A stretch of DNA of 64,000 bases from Cynocephalus volans (GCF_027409185.1 NC_084478.1:80955624-81019623), one strand, 5' to 3'; shown: positions 22,545 to 37,000, counted from the stretch's first letter. Translations and numbers: made by a program. Notes: generated from the letters alone by a model not told the origin.

Positions 22545-23215
22545 TAAATATTTGGGTTTCATCCCAGGTTCGTGGCATACAGCTCCTAAAAGCTTTGGAA
22601 TCTGAATGATTGTATGCTAACAAGATGACTAATGGCTGGAGGCCCCTTGGTAGCTTCAGGATGGGAACTGGTTGCCAGAAAGACCAAGGCATGATTCAAG
22701 CTTTGGAACTTTCAGCCCCACTCCCAACCTCTGGGGAGGGAAGATGGGCTGGAGATTGAGTTAATCAGCAATGGCCAAGTAAATAACCCTAAAAATGGAG
22801 TTTGGGTTAACACATCAAGGTGTTGGGAGGGTGGTGTGCCCAGAGGGCATGGAAGCTCTCTGCATCCCCCCCCCCAGTTGTATTGTTGTATTCTTTATAA
22901 TAACTGGTAATATTAAGTAAACTTTTCCTGAGTTCTGTGAGCTGTTCAAGCAAATCATTGAACTGAGGATGAGAGGTGTGGGACCCACTCATTTGTGGGT
23001 GACCTCGGGACTGAATGCTTGGAACTGACATCTGAAGTCAGGGCAGTCTTGTTGGACTGAGCCCTTAAACATGGAGTCTGATGCTAACTCTGGGTAGTGT
23101 CAGAAACAAATTGAATCATAGGACACCCAGTTGATGTCAGCAGAGAATTACAGAATTGGAGAATTGCTTGGTGTGGAAAATCCCCAAACATTTTGTCACA
23201 AGTGTTGTAAGTAAA
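22545..23215 (+). mobile_element. Ancient solo LTR-like element
   Basis: Recognisable LTR-type phrases: TAACACATCAAGGTGTTGGGAGGGTGG, GAGGGCATGGAAGCTCTCTGC, a TTCTTTATAATAACTGG polyadenylation-like segment, TGAGTTCTGTGAGCTGTTC, ATCTGAAGTCAGGGCAGTCTTG and GAATTGCTTGGTGTGG. I remember this pattern as a mammal-wide endogenous-retrovirus LTR but cannot name the family. A C run at 22867-22875 interrupts it. Confidence 0.55.
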
Positions 23216-23264
23216 AATAGCTCAGTGTATTATAGTGGCTTTTCATCAGGTAAGACAAGGTTAA

Positions 23265-23445
23265 AAATCTGTTTTACCCCTTACTATGTCACCATGGGCA
23301 GGTCATGCCTCAGTGAGCCTTAGTTTCCGCAACTGTAAAGTGGAAATGCCACATTCCCTCTACCTCAAAGGATTATAATAAGGATTAAATGAGAAGCCTG
23401 TGTAGAGTACCCAACAGATAGTAGGTACTTACTTAATTAATGATA
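23265..23445 (+). mobile_element. MIR SINE fragment
   Basis: Phrases TGGGCAGGTCATGCCTCAGTGAGCC, CCGCAACTGTAAAGTGG and AAAGGATTATAATAAGGATTAAATGAG are MIR-like. It is an old copy. Confidence 0.65.
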
Positions 23446-23904
23446 GTTCCCCTTCTTCTGGTGAGAGTGCAGAGTGCTATACTGCAGTTTATGTTTCTGA
23501 GGGGGAACCAACCTTATTTTCAGTCTACAACCCTAAGATAGAATGTGACAGCGTGTGTCAAAGTAGACAAGAAGATACCTGGTTTGTAGAAAAGAACACA
23601 GTTGATGGTGAGTGAAGAATGACTACATGGTTAGCAAAGTGACTCCAGGGCAGGCTACCAGTGATAAAGAATCCTAGCACCAGGTACTTTATCCCAGCCT
23701 TCTGCTGCATTAAGCTGAAAACATAAAATAGCATGTTAATAAGCATGTCTTAGATATGGAATACTAGTAACAAGCTCCTGCCTAAACTAAGGAGTTTCCA
23801 TGTGCCATTTGCCAGTATCATCTCAGTGAAAAAGTGAATGGAAAAGAAAACAATTGAGAAAAGTAACTTTAATTTTCTTATCTGAACTGTGATATACAAA
23901 GGTG

Positions 23905-24012
23905 ACCACTTTCAATACAACATATATATGTATTGAAAGATCAAACTGTACCCCGTAAATATGTACAACTACAATGTGTCAATTAAAATTTTTTAAATTT
24001 AAAAAAAAAGAT
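23905..24012 (+). mobile_element. Old L1 3' terminus
   Basis: AAACTGTACCCCGTAAATATGTACAACTACAATGTGTCAATTAAAATTT plus A tail is the L1M 3' end. It lies just past the ERCC6L stop codon, so it is probably part of, or close to, the 3' UTR of that gene. Confidence 0.75.
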
Positions 24013-24210
24013 CACTTTCAGAGTCAGATTAAAAATGGCCAGAACAATTTTACAAAAACTTCTCCAGATAGAACATAGTTCTGTTAAGTTTACAGAGTAT
24101 GCCTAAAAGAAAAAAACACAAGAATATTCAAGTGAAGAAATACTAACCTAGTGCTCAGAATACCAGATTATGTGTATTGGGGGCGGGGAGCCAGGGGGTA
24201 GAAACAGGTT

Positions 24211-24313
24211 ACATTCTCAAGTGTTAAGTTGCTTATACAAACTTAAAGTCATGAGCATGGACATTCTCAAGTGTTACTAAGTTGCTTATACAAACTTAAG
24301 GTCATCAGCATGA
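24211..24313. repeat. Tandem duplication over the ERCC6L stop codon
   Basis: 24211-24260 and 24261-24313 are near-identical neighbours, both beginning ACATTCTCAAGTGTTA and containing AGTTGCTTATACAAACTTAA. They differ by a 3-nt indel and three substitutions. The copy at 24261-24313 holds the functional last codons and stop; the other copy lies in the 3' UTR. Confidence 0.95.
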
Positions 24314-27300
24314 CTTCAGGATCTGCGCTTTTTATATCAAGCGCTTTAACTAAGCAGTTTAGGGCCTCCTGTATTTTTCCGCACTCTTTCAGTTCTTTTC
24401 CACGCCTTACAAGGGTCTCATAATCATCCATAGCTTCCACTGCCTTATCCTGGGGAGAATCAACCAACTCTTCAGTGGACAAAGGCTCAGGGTCACCAGG
24501 AGAGGTCTCCAGAGCTAGAGCACTAGGCTTAGACATGGTTAACCAGCTGGACTTGTTTTCTGAAGACAGCATTTCTCTGGAATAATCCTCTTCTGCTTCT
24601 GTACACTCTGAGGTTTCGCCACTGACTTCCTCTGCTGCTTCTTCCAGATAATCTTCAGCACCCTTTGCTTCACTGCTGTTGTCAAGTCTTTCCTCCATAT
24701 CCTCCACATGGTCAAAAACCACATTAATAAGAGACCTCCTAGATGCCAGAGATCTTCTAGAGTTTACAGACTTATTTATACTATCAGGTATTTTAGGTGA
24801 AAAGAACCTTCCAGGTGGGCTGATGTCACTTTTGGGAGTTGAAGCATCAAATTGTTTCACAGATGAGAACCGAAAGGGAGATGAGCTGACCGACCTTGTG
24901 CTTGAAATACCTTTAAAAGAATCATCTTCATCGTCTGAGATGATCCTTCTAGCTTTAATTCTGATTTTTGTATTAACTAGTACTACTTCTGATTCATCGT
25001 CTTCCTCAGAAAAATCCAAACTGAGACATGATTTGCTGTGCACAAACTCTGCTCTGGAATTAGCTGCTGAGCCACAAAAGCTATTTTCTTTCTCAACATG
25101 CTTCAAACACTGACTGGAAAGATTTTGTCCATTGTCTGCAGAGTCTTCCAAGAAAATATTGAAATCACATGCATACTGCAGGGAAGATGCTAAAGGTTTT
25201 TCTTCCAATTTGGCTTCATTTTCTTGAGCATCCTGCAGTGCAGTAAGGGATGCTGACAAATCATCAGCTTTTTCAATAACGGGTGCATCTGATTCTGGAT
25301 TTTGATTTTCATTTGTTATGGGATTAATGGGCTGGGGACTGCAGTGATATAAACGCTCATCATCCTTTAGTTGATCTAGATTCGGCCCAGGATCAGCTTT
25401 GATTGATTTGCTAAGTAAATAATTAAAACTTCCCAGAGGATTCTCTTGCAGTGCCTCTTGTTCAGGCCCCTCTTGTAATGCCTTTTTTTGTAGAGCCTCA
25501 TTTTCAGTTGCAAAGCTTTTTGCCATTCCCAATAAAAAGTCAGTCCAAATTTCTTCTACACTTCCAACCCCCTTGGGTAAAGTGGCTACAGAGTCAGCAT
25601 CATATGTACTTTCATGTGGGTGCCTACCATCTTGCAGGATGGTAACGTTCACGTTTCTACTGGAGAGATCTTGTTTCTCACTCTCTTCAGGCAGATTATC
25701 AATGATTACGACACTTGCCATTTGGGAACTGATTTCTTCTTCCTGGGTCTGATGAGTAGTTGTAAGCAGTGTAGGCTGAGGCTGTGGTTTATTCGATTCA
25801 GGGCATTTCTTCTTTGTCTGAGAAGGAAATACAGATTCTCTTAGCCGGGCCCCCTCATTTCCAGTTCTTTGTCTTTCCATAAGGAGCTCTGTATTTTGAG
25901 ACTCTAGTTCAACAAGGAATTGAGCTTTCTGAACCCTTTCCTGAATATACTGAGATTCTTCTATCACATCAAGCTCTTCTTTAACAGATAAATCATGTGT
26001 GTACATCAAATCATGGTCTGAGATTCCAGCTATCCCCAAAGAGTGCAGGTAGGCAATATGTTCATCTAGTTTCTTATCAGATCTCCTCTGAGCAGCATGC
26101 AGAGACTGAAGCTGCAGCTGGGTTGCAGAGTTCTGAAGATCCTCGACTGTAAAGAGCTCTCTTAATTCTTGTTTACTAAAATATCGGAAAGGGTTCTTCT
26201 TATCACCAGTAGTTTGTCTTATTAATGAGTCCTTGAAAACCTGTCTTCTGTATATTTTTTCCTCTACAGTCCCACAAGTGATTAGCCTATAAACTACAAC
26301 ATTTTCTTTTTGTCCAATTCGGTAAACTCTATCCACAGCTTGAGCATCAGTTGCAGGATTCCAGCTAGGATCAAAAATGACCACTCTAGTTGCTGCAGTT
26401 AATGTTAAGCCAACACCACCTACTTGAGTGGTAAGCAGAAAAACAGAGTAATCTTTACTTTGCTGGAATAAGTTAATTCTTTTTTCTCGTTCCAAAAGAT
26501 GAGTAATTGTTCCATCTATTCGCAATGTCTTAAAGTACCTATTCTTTAAGAGTCGTTCGATGATGTTCAGAATCTGTCTTGACTGAGAAAACACCAGAGT
26601 TTGATGCCCTTCATCTCGCAGTCTCTTAAGCAGATCCATTAGGAATATCATTTTTCCAGATTCTTCCATCAATGCATCATCAGGTATTTGATCAATATGG
26701 TCCACATCTGAGAAATCTTCCCCCTCACTTCCATCTTGAGCACAGGATTTGACAGTCCCTAGATTCAGCAAATGACAAGCCCGTGCAGACAGCAGCCTAG
26801 GATGATCACACAGCTTCTTTAAGACACCTAGCTCAGCTAGAGGTGAGCGTGTCTCCATTAACAACTCCTTGATATGATCTAAAGACACGAATTTCCTGTA
26901 TATTTCTTCTTGTAAAGGAACAAGACGTACCCAAATAATTAAATCATTTTTCCTGGAAAGGGAAGGCATTTCACAACTGGCATCAACATCTGGATTCTTT
27001 TCACTAAGTCTGACCTCTTGGTTGCTTGACTTTTTCTTCTGTACTTCTTCTTTAGTCCTCCTGAGAAAATAGGGTTTTATGATTTCCATTAAATTTTCAG
27101 ATATTTTAAATCCCAACGCTTTTTCCCCTGGGGTAGCATCCTTCTCTCTTGCTCTAGTAATAGGATTTTCATACTCCATTTTAAAAGTTTTTAATGTTCC
27201 TAGCAAGGACCCTTGACAAGCAAAATCAAATAAGGACCACAGTTCTTGTAAATTATTCTGGACTGGGGTTCCTGTGAGGAGGAGACGATTATTTGCAGGT

Positions 27301-27972
27301 ATAACACGAGCACATATTGCTGACTTAGTAGATGAGGATTTTATTTTATGTGCTTCATCGAGGATGACATAGTCCCACACAAACTCTTGGCCATTAAAGC
27401 TTGAAAGTTGCTGCCAATTATTGATTAACATTTGGTATGTAGTGATAATGATGCCATTCCTTTGCTGAATCCGATTGAGGTTTCTGGTACGTTCATCCTT
27501 GCTAGGACCATGAAAGGTTTTGACTCTCATTCCTGGAGTCCACTTGACAAATTCTTTTACCCACGTGCTAATCAGATTGGTTGGCATGATCAGCAGCACA
27601 TGATTCACAAGTGAAGCATCAAACATACCGGAAAGGAAAGCAATGATTTGAACAGTCTTCCCTAATCCCATATCATCTGCCAAGATACCACCTTTTCTTC
27701 CATTACTATATAGGCCATAGAGGAAAGCTACGCCTTCCTTCTGGTGCTCAAAGAGTTGGTTGTGCAATTCTCGATAAAGCAGCAGGCCAGAGTTGCACAC
27801 ATCTGTAAATTCGTCATCTCCGTGTTCTGCCAACTCCTCTAAGGCTTCCTGTATTTTTTGGATTCTGCTCATCACCTTTTCATTGGGAAAAATATCTTTT
27901 GCCAAATTGAAATGTTTTAATGCTTCTTCCAAATCTCCATTCTTAGCTGCTTCTTTAGCCTCTTTCACATAT
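24267..27972 (-). CDS. ERCC6L: ERCC6L coding exon 2 (3.7 kb terminal exon)
   Basis: The exon begins with A, the third base of Arg23, after acceptor ...CCTTTTTTATAG on the minus strand. It then reads [18 protein letters not shown] to ...[11 protein letters not shown] and TGA at 24269-24267. A conceptual open frame extends upstream to 28079, but that part translates a (TG)n microsatellite and intronic T-rich DNA and is not protein. The frame has no lesion over 1235 codons. The C-terminus differs from human (SNT versus NNN at the end) next to a local tandem duplication. Confidence 0.97.
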
Positions 27973-28004
27973 CTATAAAAAAGGTAAAATAAATAAATAA
28001 ATAA

Positions 28005-28055
<51 letters not shown>

Positions 28056-31000
28056 TAGATAGATGGGAAAGATTAGCACTGATGTCAGTGAAAATTGGCA
28101 TCACTTAAGACACAAACAAATATCCACCAGACACTGCCAGCAACACCTTCAGGCACTAGGTTGTGGAAAAAGAATGTGCAAAGGTTGTAGGGCTGGCCAA
28201 TTTTAGCTCAGTTGGTTAGAGCATAGTGTTATAAACCAAGGTCAAGGGTTCAGACCCCCATACCAGCCAGCTGCCAAAAAAGAAAAGAAAAAAAAAATAC
28301 AGTGATATTTTTTGTTAAACAAACAAACCTCTATGTGTGGGGACATGTAAACCTTAAAGATACACAGGCACTTCTTGGGACTTAATTTTTACTGGCCCTC
28401 TGTGATTTGACACTACTGATCACTCCCCCTCCCTCCCTTACAATTCCCTCCTTCCACCAGATTCCTATAGATTCCTCCTGGTTTTCCTTATCTATCACTA
28501 GCCATTTCTTCCCTGTGTTCTTCTGTTCTTCCTCCCAGAGGACTCAGTCCTGGGACTTCTTCTCACTCCTTATACGTCTCCTCAGACTTTCTCATAACTT
28601 CCACTCCCACTTACATTCTCATGACTCCCAAATCACTCTCTCCAACCCAAAGCTTGCCCCCAAGCTCTAGTCTAGACCCATATTCCAATTGCCTTCTGGA
28701 CATCTCCACTTGAAAGTCTCACAGACACCTCAGTTCAATTCATCCCAAATTAAACTCATTATTTTCCCTCTTAAAATGTGCTTCTCCATCTATGTAGTAG
28801 TAAATGACACTACCATTCACTTAGCCACCCAAACTCAAAACATAAAGATCATCCTTGACCCGAACTCAAATATGAGTTATCCTTGACCTGTTTTTACTGG
28901 GCCCCCCACCCTGGCCATCCAAAGATCCATTAACTTTATTTCCCAAGTATAATCTCTATCTCTCCATCTCCACTATCACTTCTGCGGCCCAAGTCATCTT
29001 CATCTCTGGCCTGGATAATTGTTACTTCCTACTCACAGGTCACCCTACATCCACTCTTGCCCCCTCTAATACTTTCTTTACATAGCAGCCACCAATATTA
29101 TCTTAAAGCATAAAAGAAATCATAACATTCCTCTGCTTAAATTTTTTCAATAGTTTACGGTCAATTGATTTCAGCAAGGATGCCAAAACAATTCACTGGG
29201 GAAAGAAGGGTATCCACATGCAAAAGAATGAAATTGGAACCGTACCTCACAGCAAACAAAAATTAACTCAAAGTGAATCAAAGACCTAAATATAAGAGTT
29301 AAAACTACAAAACTTAGAAGGAAATATAGGCATAAATGACCTTGGATTTGGCAGTAGGTTTAGATATAATGCCAAACACATAAGCAACCGGGGGGGGGGG
29401 GGGGGAGATATACAAATTGCCAATAAGTACATGAAAAGATGCTCAACACCGTTAGTTATCAGGGAAATTCAAACCAAAACTACGAGATACCACTTCACAT
29501 CCATTAGGATGGCTATAATCAAAAAATGAGAAAATGCCAAGTGTTGGTGAGGATGTGGAAAAATTCCTACTATTGGTAGGAATGTGAAATGATACAGATG
29601 GCTTTGGAAAACAGTCTGGCAGTTCCTCAAAAAGTTACACAGAACTACTATATGATATAAGAATTCTACTCCTAGGTACATACCCAAGAGATATGAAAAT
29701 ATTTGTCTACAGATAATCTTGTACAAGAACGTTCACAGCAGTATTATTCATAATAGCCAAATGGCAAAACAACACAGATGCCCATCAACTGATGAATGAA
29801 TAAAAAATGTGACATATTCATACAATGGAATATTATGCAGCCATAAAACAAAATGAAATACTGATTCGTGCTACAATTGGATGAACTTTGCAAACATTAT
29901 GCTACATAAAAGCCTGATACAAAAGGCCACGTATTTTATGATTCCATTTATATGAAATGTCCAAAATAGGCAAATTCATAGGGACAGAAAGTAGATTGGT
30001 GGTTGCCAGGGGCTGGAGGGCTACATGGTAAGGAATTTATTTTTGTAGTCATGAAAATGTTCTAAAACTGACTGTGGTAATAGTGTACAACTCTTGTGAA
30101 TATAATAAAAATCACTGAATTGTACACTATAAATGGGTGAAATTTATGGTATGTTGTCAGCTTTAAAAAAAAAAAAAGATGACCAGTAAGGGGATCTTAA
30201 CCCTTGACTTGGTGTTGTCAGCACGATGCTCAGCCAGTGAGCAAACAGGCCATCCCTATATAGGATCCGAACCCATGGCCTTGGTGTTATCAGCACCGCA
30301 CTCTCCCGAGTGAGCCACGGGCCGGCCTTAAATGTATGGTATGTTAATTATACCTCAATAAAGATGTTAACCAAAAAAAAAATTTCTTCAGTATACCCAC
30401 AGTCTACAAAAGAAAGTTTAAGCTGCTTAGCCTGGCATTCCGAGCCCTCCCTGATACAGCCAGCAACTGCTGACCGCTGTGGCCTTCGCTCTTGCCACTT
30501 CCTGCCTCAAATATTTTATTATAATCCTTTAAACCCATCATGATACTTTGTGTCCCCACTACACTTACGCTCACACCACCCTCCTCTTCCTGGAATGTGC
30601 TCCTCTCCTTTCACCAAGCTAACCTCACTGAACTCATCCTTTAAGACAGTGAGTGACTCTCAATTTTCTTTAGAACTTCCTGAAGGGCTTGTTAATACAG
30701 ATTGTTGGGCCCCATCATCAGATTTGCCGATTCTGTAGTGTGGCCCAGGAATTTGCACTTCTATAAAGTTCCCAGGTGATGCTAATGCTTCTGGTCTGGA
30801 GACCATACTTTAAGGTATAGCTCAGGGCTCACTTTAGGTTCCTCTAGGATACCTTCCATCCCTATCCTATCCCCCAGCTGGATCAGTTGTTCTACCTCAG
30901 TGCTTCCCTATGTATATACCTCTACCAGTGCATTTAACACACTATATTCAAATCATCACAAAACAATCTAAGTGTATTACAAATGTATGAAAAACCTTCA

Positions 31001-34000
31001 CTGAAGGGAGTAGGGGGGGAAAGGTGCTGATCTAAGTAACCTAGCAAATAAGTGGAGTCCATAAGACTAAAAGCAAAAGAAACTACGTTAAGTGTTGTAC
31101 TCTAGTTTAGTTGATACAGTTGTTTCCCACAGGGGTATGGGTTAACAATTCTGGTAGCTGCAATACATATATACTAGAATTGAACAACTAAGTAAATGGA
31201 TGGTGGGAGCCAGGTTTCTCACTGTTAGCATAGGAGTTTACAGATAAGATAGGGGAGAAGGTTAGACTGATCCATTGATCAGTGGTAATTGATAATGGCA
31301 ATGGATCAGAGTTGAAAAATGACTACGAACCCACGTTTACCTTTAGAAAGATATAGATGGTTACACACAGAAATACTTATGGACAAGTATATATACATGG
31401 GTTAGTATACACCCATATTTCCTCTGTCAGCTGAGAGGGCACAATAAAAGGAACCAGGGCTCCTTGAAAAAATGGCTGATTCTAGGACTGTGACAAGAAA
31501 TATGAGCTGAGCATCCCTAATCCAAAAATTTGAAATCTGAAATGCTCCAAAATCTGAAACTTTTTGAGCACTGATAATTCGCTCAAAGGAAATGCTCATT
31601 GGAGAATTTGGGGTTTTTGGATTAGGGATGCTCAAACGGTATGTATTCTGCAAATATTCCAAAATCTGAAATAAGTCTGGTCCCAAGCATTTCAGATAAG
31701 GGATACTCAATCTGTATATAAGATGAGCCTGGAGCACCTTAAAGTGCCAGAAAGTAAGAAAGTGCTTTAAAAAAAGAAACAAAACAAAAAAAAAACCATA
31801 ATGGGGGTATGTCAAAGGGACACAGGAGCCAACTGAAAGAACTCATAATGGTCAAAGCTGAAACAATTTGAGCAATAAATAAAGTAGTATTGGATTATGA
31901 GTCAAAAGTATAAAATAAATATCCATGAGTTCACACTGATATAAATGAATAAACACATAAATATGGGAGAAGAGACAAATCTCCCAATGCAGAAGAATTT
32001 CAGATAATTTATGCAGATACTCTGCCCTCAAGGAGATGGAGTAACTCCTACTCCTTAAGTGTGGGCTACACATAGTGACATCCTTCCAAAGAGTACAGTA
32101 CAGAAAGGTGCAACTGGGGTGGGGTGGGGAGAATCACTTTACAGTGGAGAATATACAATATACAGTGGAGTACAGTGAGGTACTTGCAAACAGTACCTCA
32201 GCCAAGTGATCAAGGTCAACACTGACAATGATAAGTCACATTGATGTGTACCCTTATTATGATGTGATGAGAATGGCACTTTTCTCTGTGGTCTTCCTCC
32301 CCAAAACCAAAAACCCCAGTCTAATCATGAGAAAAATCATCTGACAAATCCCAATTGAGGGACATTCTACAAAATACCTGACCAGTACTCCTCAAAATGG
32401 TCATGGTCATGTAAGAAACTGTCACAGGGAAGAATAGCTTAAAGAAACAGTCAACTAAATGTAATGTGGTGTTCTATATGGGACGCAGGAACAGAAAAGC
32501 AACATTAGGTAACAAATAAGGAAATGTGAATAAAGTCTGGCTTCATTAAATAATAATGAATCAGTATTAGTTCATTAATTGTAATTAATGTAACATACTA
32601 ATGTAAGATGTTAACAGTAGGGGAAACAATAAGTGAAGGGTATAGAACTCTGTGCTATCTTTGCAATTTTTATGTAAATCTAAAACTGTTCTAAAATAAA
32701 AAGTTTATTGAAAAAGAAAAAATCATCTATCTGTGTGTTTGCCTGCTTGCATATCTGACTGTGAGCTCCTTGAGAACAGGGATAGGACCAGGTCTTAGAA
32801 CAGATCAGTAAAAGTCAAATAAATAAACAGATGAAAAAGAAGGAAGAAGAGAGCCTGTTGGCTCCAAAACTCTGCTATTCCTACACTTGGAAGTCAGCTG
32901 CCCACCCACCCCACCTACTCTGGGACGCTTTAGAATTAAGTTGCATTCCCTGTTAACTCTAACCACGGATATGAGGCCACTGTGGTGACCACTAAACTCC
33001 TCCACTTAAGTGCTAGACCCGGTTCCCCATTCTCCACTCTTCCCTTCCTCCTATCCCTTCCCAACACCCAGGGTGCTTCACCTGGATAACTGGTCTTCTG
33101 CCTTGGTCTATATTAAGCCTGAAGGAGAAAATATGTCATTTTTTATGATTAGACTGATTCCAAGTTCCTGAACTGATAACCTACCAAGTATCCTGAACAC
33201 CTGTGAAGCCTGGGGTTCTAACCCAAGCCAGGTCCCCTCTCCAGAGACTAAAGTGCTGCCCCAAACCCTAGCTCTGGGACAGAGTCCCCACTAATCACAT
33301 GCCAACCTTTTAAATGGCAACTGTCTGCCTAGACTTCTTACCAGCCTAAGATTCCTATTGTGCGGCTCTACCCATGCTCTGGAACCTCCACTTGCCAACC
33401 TTCTGCCTGAACCACAAGCAGAGTTACAGTATTCCTTGGACACTGCTGCTTTCTTTCTTTTTTTTTTTTTAAAGATGACCGGTAAGGGGATCTTAACCCT
33501 TGACTTGATGTTGTCAGCACCACGCTCACCAGTGAGCCAACCGGCCATCCCTATATGGGATCCGAACCCGTGGCCTTGGTGTTATCAGCACCACACTCTC
33601 CCGAGTGAGCCACGGGCCGGCCCCGGACACCACTGCTTTCTGGCTGGGTTAAACCCCTGCTGTCAGCCCAGTCCCTGGTCTACTCTAGTTAGCAGGCCTA
33701 ATACCACATCTCAGCCCATCCCCTCCCCACTAGGTCTGCTCTACCAATGAAGTATTCTTTCCCTATAATTGAATCAGGGGGAAAACTGAAATCTGCTTTT
33801 TATAGCACTGCTCTGGATATCTGGTTATTTACAAGACTAGAATGCTTTTTGTAATGTAGTTTGATTTAACCACTTAATCTCTAACCACTTCCATTTTCCA
33901 GGGCTTGGAAGAAAAACATATGTCCTTTTTATTACTAATGTAACCAATCACATGTCTGTCTATGACACATAGGATGTCTAATGATCTGGAAAACTTAGCT

Positions 34001-37000
34001 AACACTTCATAAGATCAAATGTTTTTTTTCCCCCAAATTTTCCCCTACTCTCCTTGGACATGGCTGGGGAGAAGCCAGGCCTGCTTGGAAGCCAAGAGAA
34101 CAAGGGAAAGAGCAACCAGTTCAGGAGAATGAACCACACCTCTCAAGCAGGAGAACAAGAAGAAAAAAAGTGCTAGAGTGGGGGGCGGGGGGCACGGCAG
34201 TGGCAGAATGCCAGTTTTTAATACCATTACAAGGGATGATAAAAACAAAAATCTTTATGTTTTAATGATTGTACCTAAAATTACATGCCTACAAGATGGT
34301 TCCCTTTAAGGATTCTTCTAAAGGACATATAGAAAGATTATATACAAACAACTTCGGGGGTGGGGGGACAACCATTAAACTTGGGCTACAAGTCTTGTCA
34401 CCGGCAAAGCTACCCTGCCCTTTGGCAGAACTGCTCAGTTGCTAACTCCCTGGATCCTAACCCTACCTAAAGGTCTTTGCCATAAGAAGTCCTGCCCAAG
34501 TGGCCATTTAAAATCATCTCTGCCCAAAAGCTCTTTCTGTATCAAACATCTTCCTCAACCATTGCCAATTAACCTTTCAACAATCCCATTCCACCCACCA
34601 CCCTTCAGAGCTGGCTAATACCTCAAGAAACCTTTCTTCACAGAGGAACTGCCAAGCATACATGCTGAAAATTTTTTCTACCTGTAGAAACCAATAAGCC
34701 ATACTATACAGATTGAATATCCCTTATCCAAAATGCTTGGGACCAGAAGTGTTTCAGATTTCAGATATTTTCAGATTTTGAAATATTTGCAGAATACATA
34801 CAGGCTGAGCATCCCTAATCTGAAAACCCAAAATGCAAAATGCTCCAATGAGCATTTCCTTTAAGCATCATGTTGGCACTCAAAAAGCTTCAGATTTTCG
34901 TATTATGGATGCTCGACCTGTACCTATCCCCCAAAGAGCTAAACCCAGCTAAACAGGAAAATCAGCAGTTGAAAAGACAAACAAACTTAAGTTGTGGAAG
35001 ACAAAAAGCTGCAGAAGACAGACACTAGATTTTCCTTGATCTGGAGGGCCCCTTTGGAACATTCCCTGCAATGTTCTTCTAAAATGTGATAGGATAGGAA
35101 ACTAAATGCAAGACCCGGTCCAATAAAACTTTATGTGCTTCACATGCAAAGCAACCAGAACTTGCTCTTTGTTTTCTAACCTGGCCACTAGGCACTGGGG
35201 CTCTCTCTATAGGAGTGGAGGGACCTGATCCTGCGTATCTATCTCAGCATATGTCAAGGTGCACGTGGATACATACATTAGACACAACTGATAAGTCTTT
35301 TTTTTTTTTTTTAATTTTATTTTGTCGATATACATTGTGGCTGATTATTGCTCCCCATCACCAAAACCTCCCTCCCTTCTCCCTCTCCCCTCCCCCCCGA
35401 TAAGTCTTTTGATTCTCAATCAAAATCAAAATCAAAATCAAAATGTGTGGTTGACATAAAAACTGGAGGTGACCTGAATGCCAATATTGGAAATAGGTCC
35501 ATTTAAAGTTCAGGCCATGGCAGAACTCTATAGACTGGGAGGATGCCTTCCTTTTGGCCTCACTTCCAAGGATGGTCATTTTAATCAAGGTGGGAAACAT
35601 TCTATCATAATCACTTATAAATACAAACAATATTATTAATAGCAATTTCTGGGATAAGTTAGAGAGGAGGACATGGTTCACATTTCAAACAACAAGTATT
35701 ATTGGTTATTTAATAATTATCGTTTCCCTGCTTAGCCCCATTTGTGAGATGGACATTTAAGAGTCAAGCAAAACAAAACAAAACGTTGCTTTATTCGTAA
35801 TAGCCAAAAACTGGAAAGGATACAAGTACCCAGCTAGGATTAACAATCTGTGGCATATTTATACAATGAACTCAATAATATAAAAGAAGGACATCATCAA
35901 GATGGCAGAATAGATGGTATCCAGTGTCACTCTCTCCCACAACCAATTTACAACTATTAAAAAGCAAAGACTGCCAACCAGGGGTTGCTGGAGCTTGGGA
36001 GAAGAGAAGGAGAGACCCACAGAGTAGGTGAAGGTGGGAGAAGCCACTGCAAGAGAAAGAAGGGACCACTCCAACCATTTCAAGCCCCGGTCGCTTCAGG
36101 GCCAGCCCCAGTAAGGGGTAGGAAGAAGCTGCAGCACATGGAGCAGGAGCCAACAAAAGCTGCAGCTGAGCCCTTTATACGAAGTTGCCTGGAGTGTGCA
36201 GGAGACAAGAGGGCCTCGGAGCGCATCATACCAGCCCCCAGGCGAGTGAGACCCCTAACAGGGCTCCTGTGGACTCACACAGGAGGAGGGGCTGCAGCCA
36301 ACCAAAGAAAGAAGCCATCCAGAGGCTGGTGAGTCATCAAGAGAGACCAGCGCACAGCTGGCCCCACGGAAATCTGACAGGGAATTCAGAATAACCCTCT
36401 TAAGGATGTTCAAGGAATCACAAGAATATACAAATAGAAAATTAGATGATATCTGGAAAAAAATACAGGAGCAGAATGATAAATCTGACAAAGGAATTGA
36501 CTCAATTAAAAAAAAACAACAGAAACTCTAGAAATAAGGAATACATTATTTGAACTGAAAAACTCGATAGAAAGCTCCAACGGCAGACTTAATCAAACTG
36601 AGGGAAGAATCAGTGAGCTTAAAGAAAAAACATGAAATTATCAAACCAGAGGAGCAAAAAAAAAAAAAAAAGAAAAGAAAAGAAACAAAGCAAATATAGG
36701 ACTCCCTCAGGTGAAATAACCTCCACATAATTGGCAAACCTGAAGAAGAAAAAGGAAGAGATGTAGAAAGCATATTCAAAGAAATAATGGCTGAAATTTT
36801 CCCAAGTACAGAGAAAAAAGACACCATCCAGGTACCCGAAGCTCGGAGGTCTCCAATCAAATTCAATCCAAGGAGGAACATCCCAAGGCACATCATAATC
36901 AAATTATCAAACATGAAAGACAAAGAAAGAATACTGAAAGCAAGAGAAAAGAAACACAAAACATTCAATGGGGCCCCAATATGTCTCTCAGTGGATTTTT

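Noticed and set aside
28007-28053. CRISPR-like or other array
   Set aside because: Plain dinucleotide microsatellite; no spacer structure, and the genome is mammalian.
27973-28079. N-terminal extension of the ERCC6L open frame ([14 protein letters not shown]...)
   Set aside because: Translates the intronic (TG)n microsatellite and the pyrimidine tract; the true N-terminus is exon 1 at 53104-53171.
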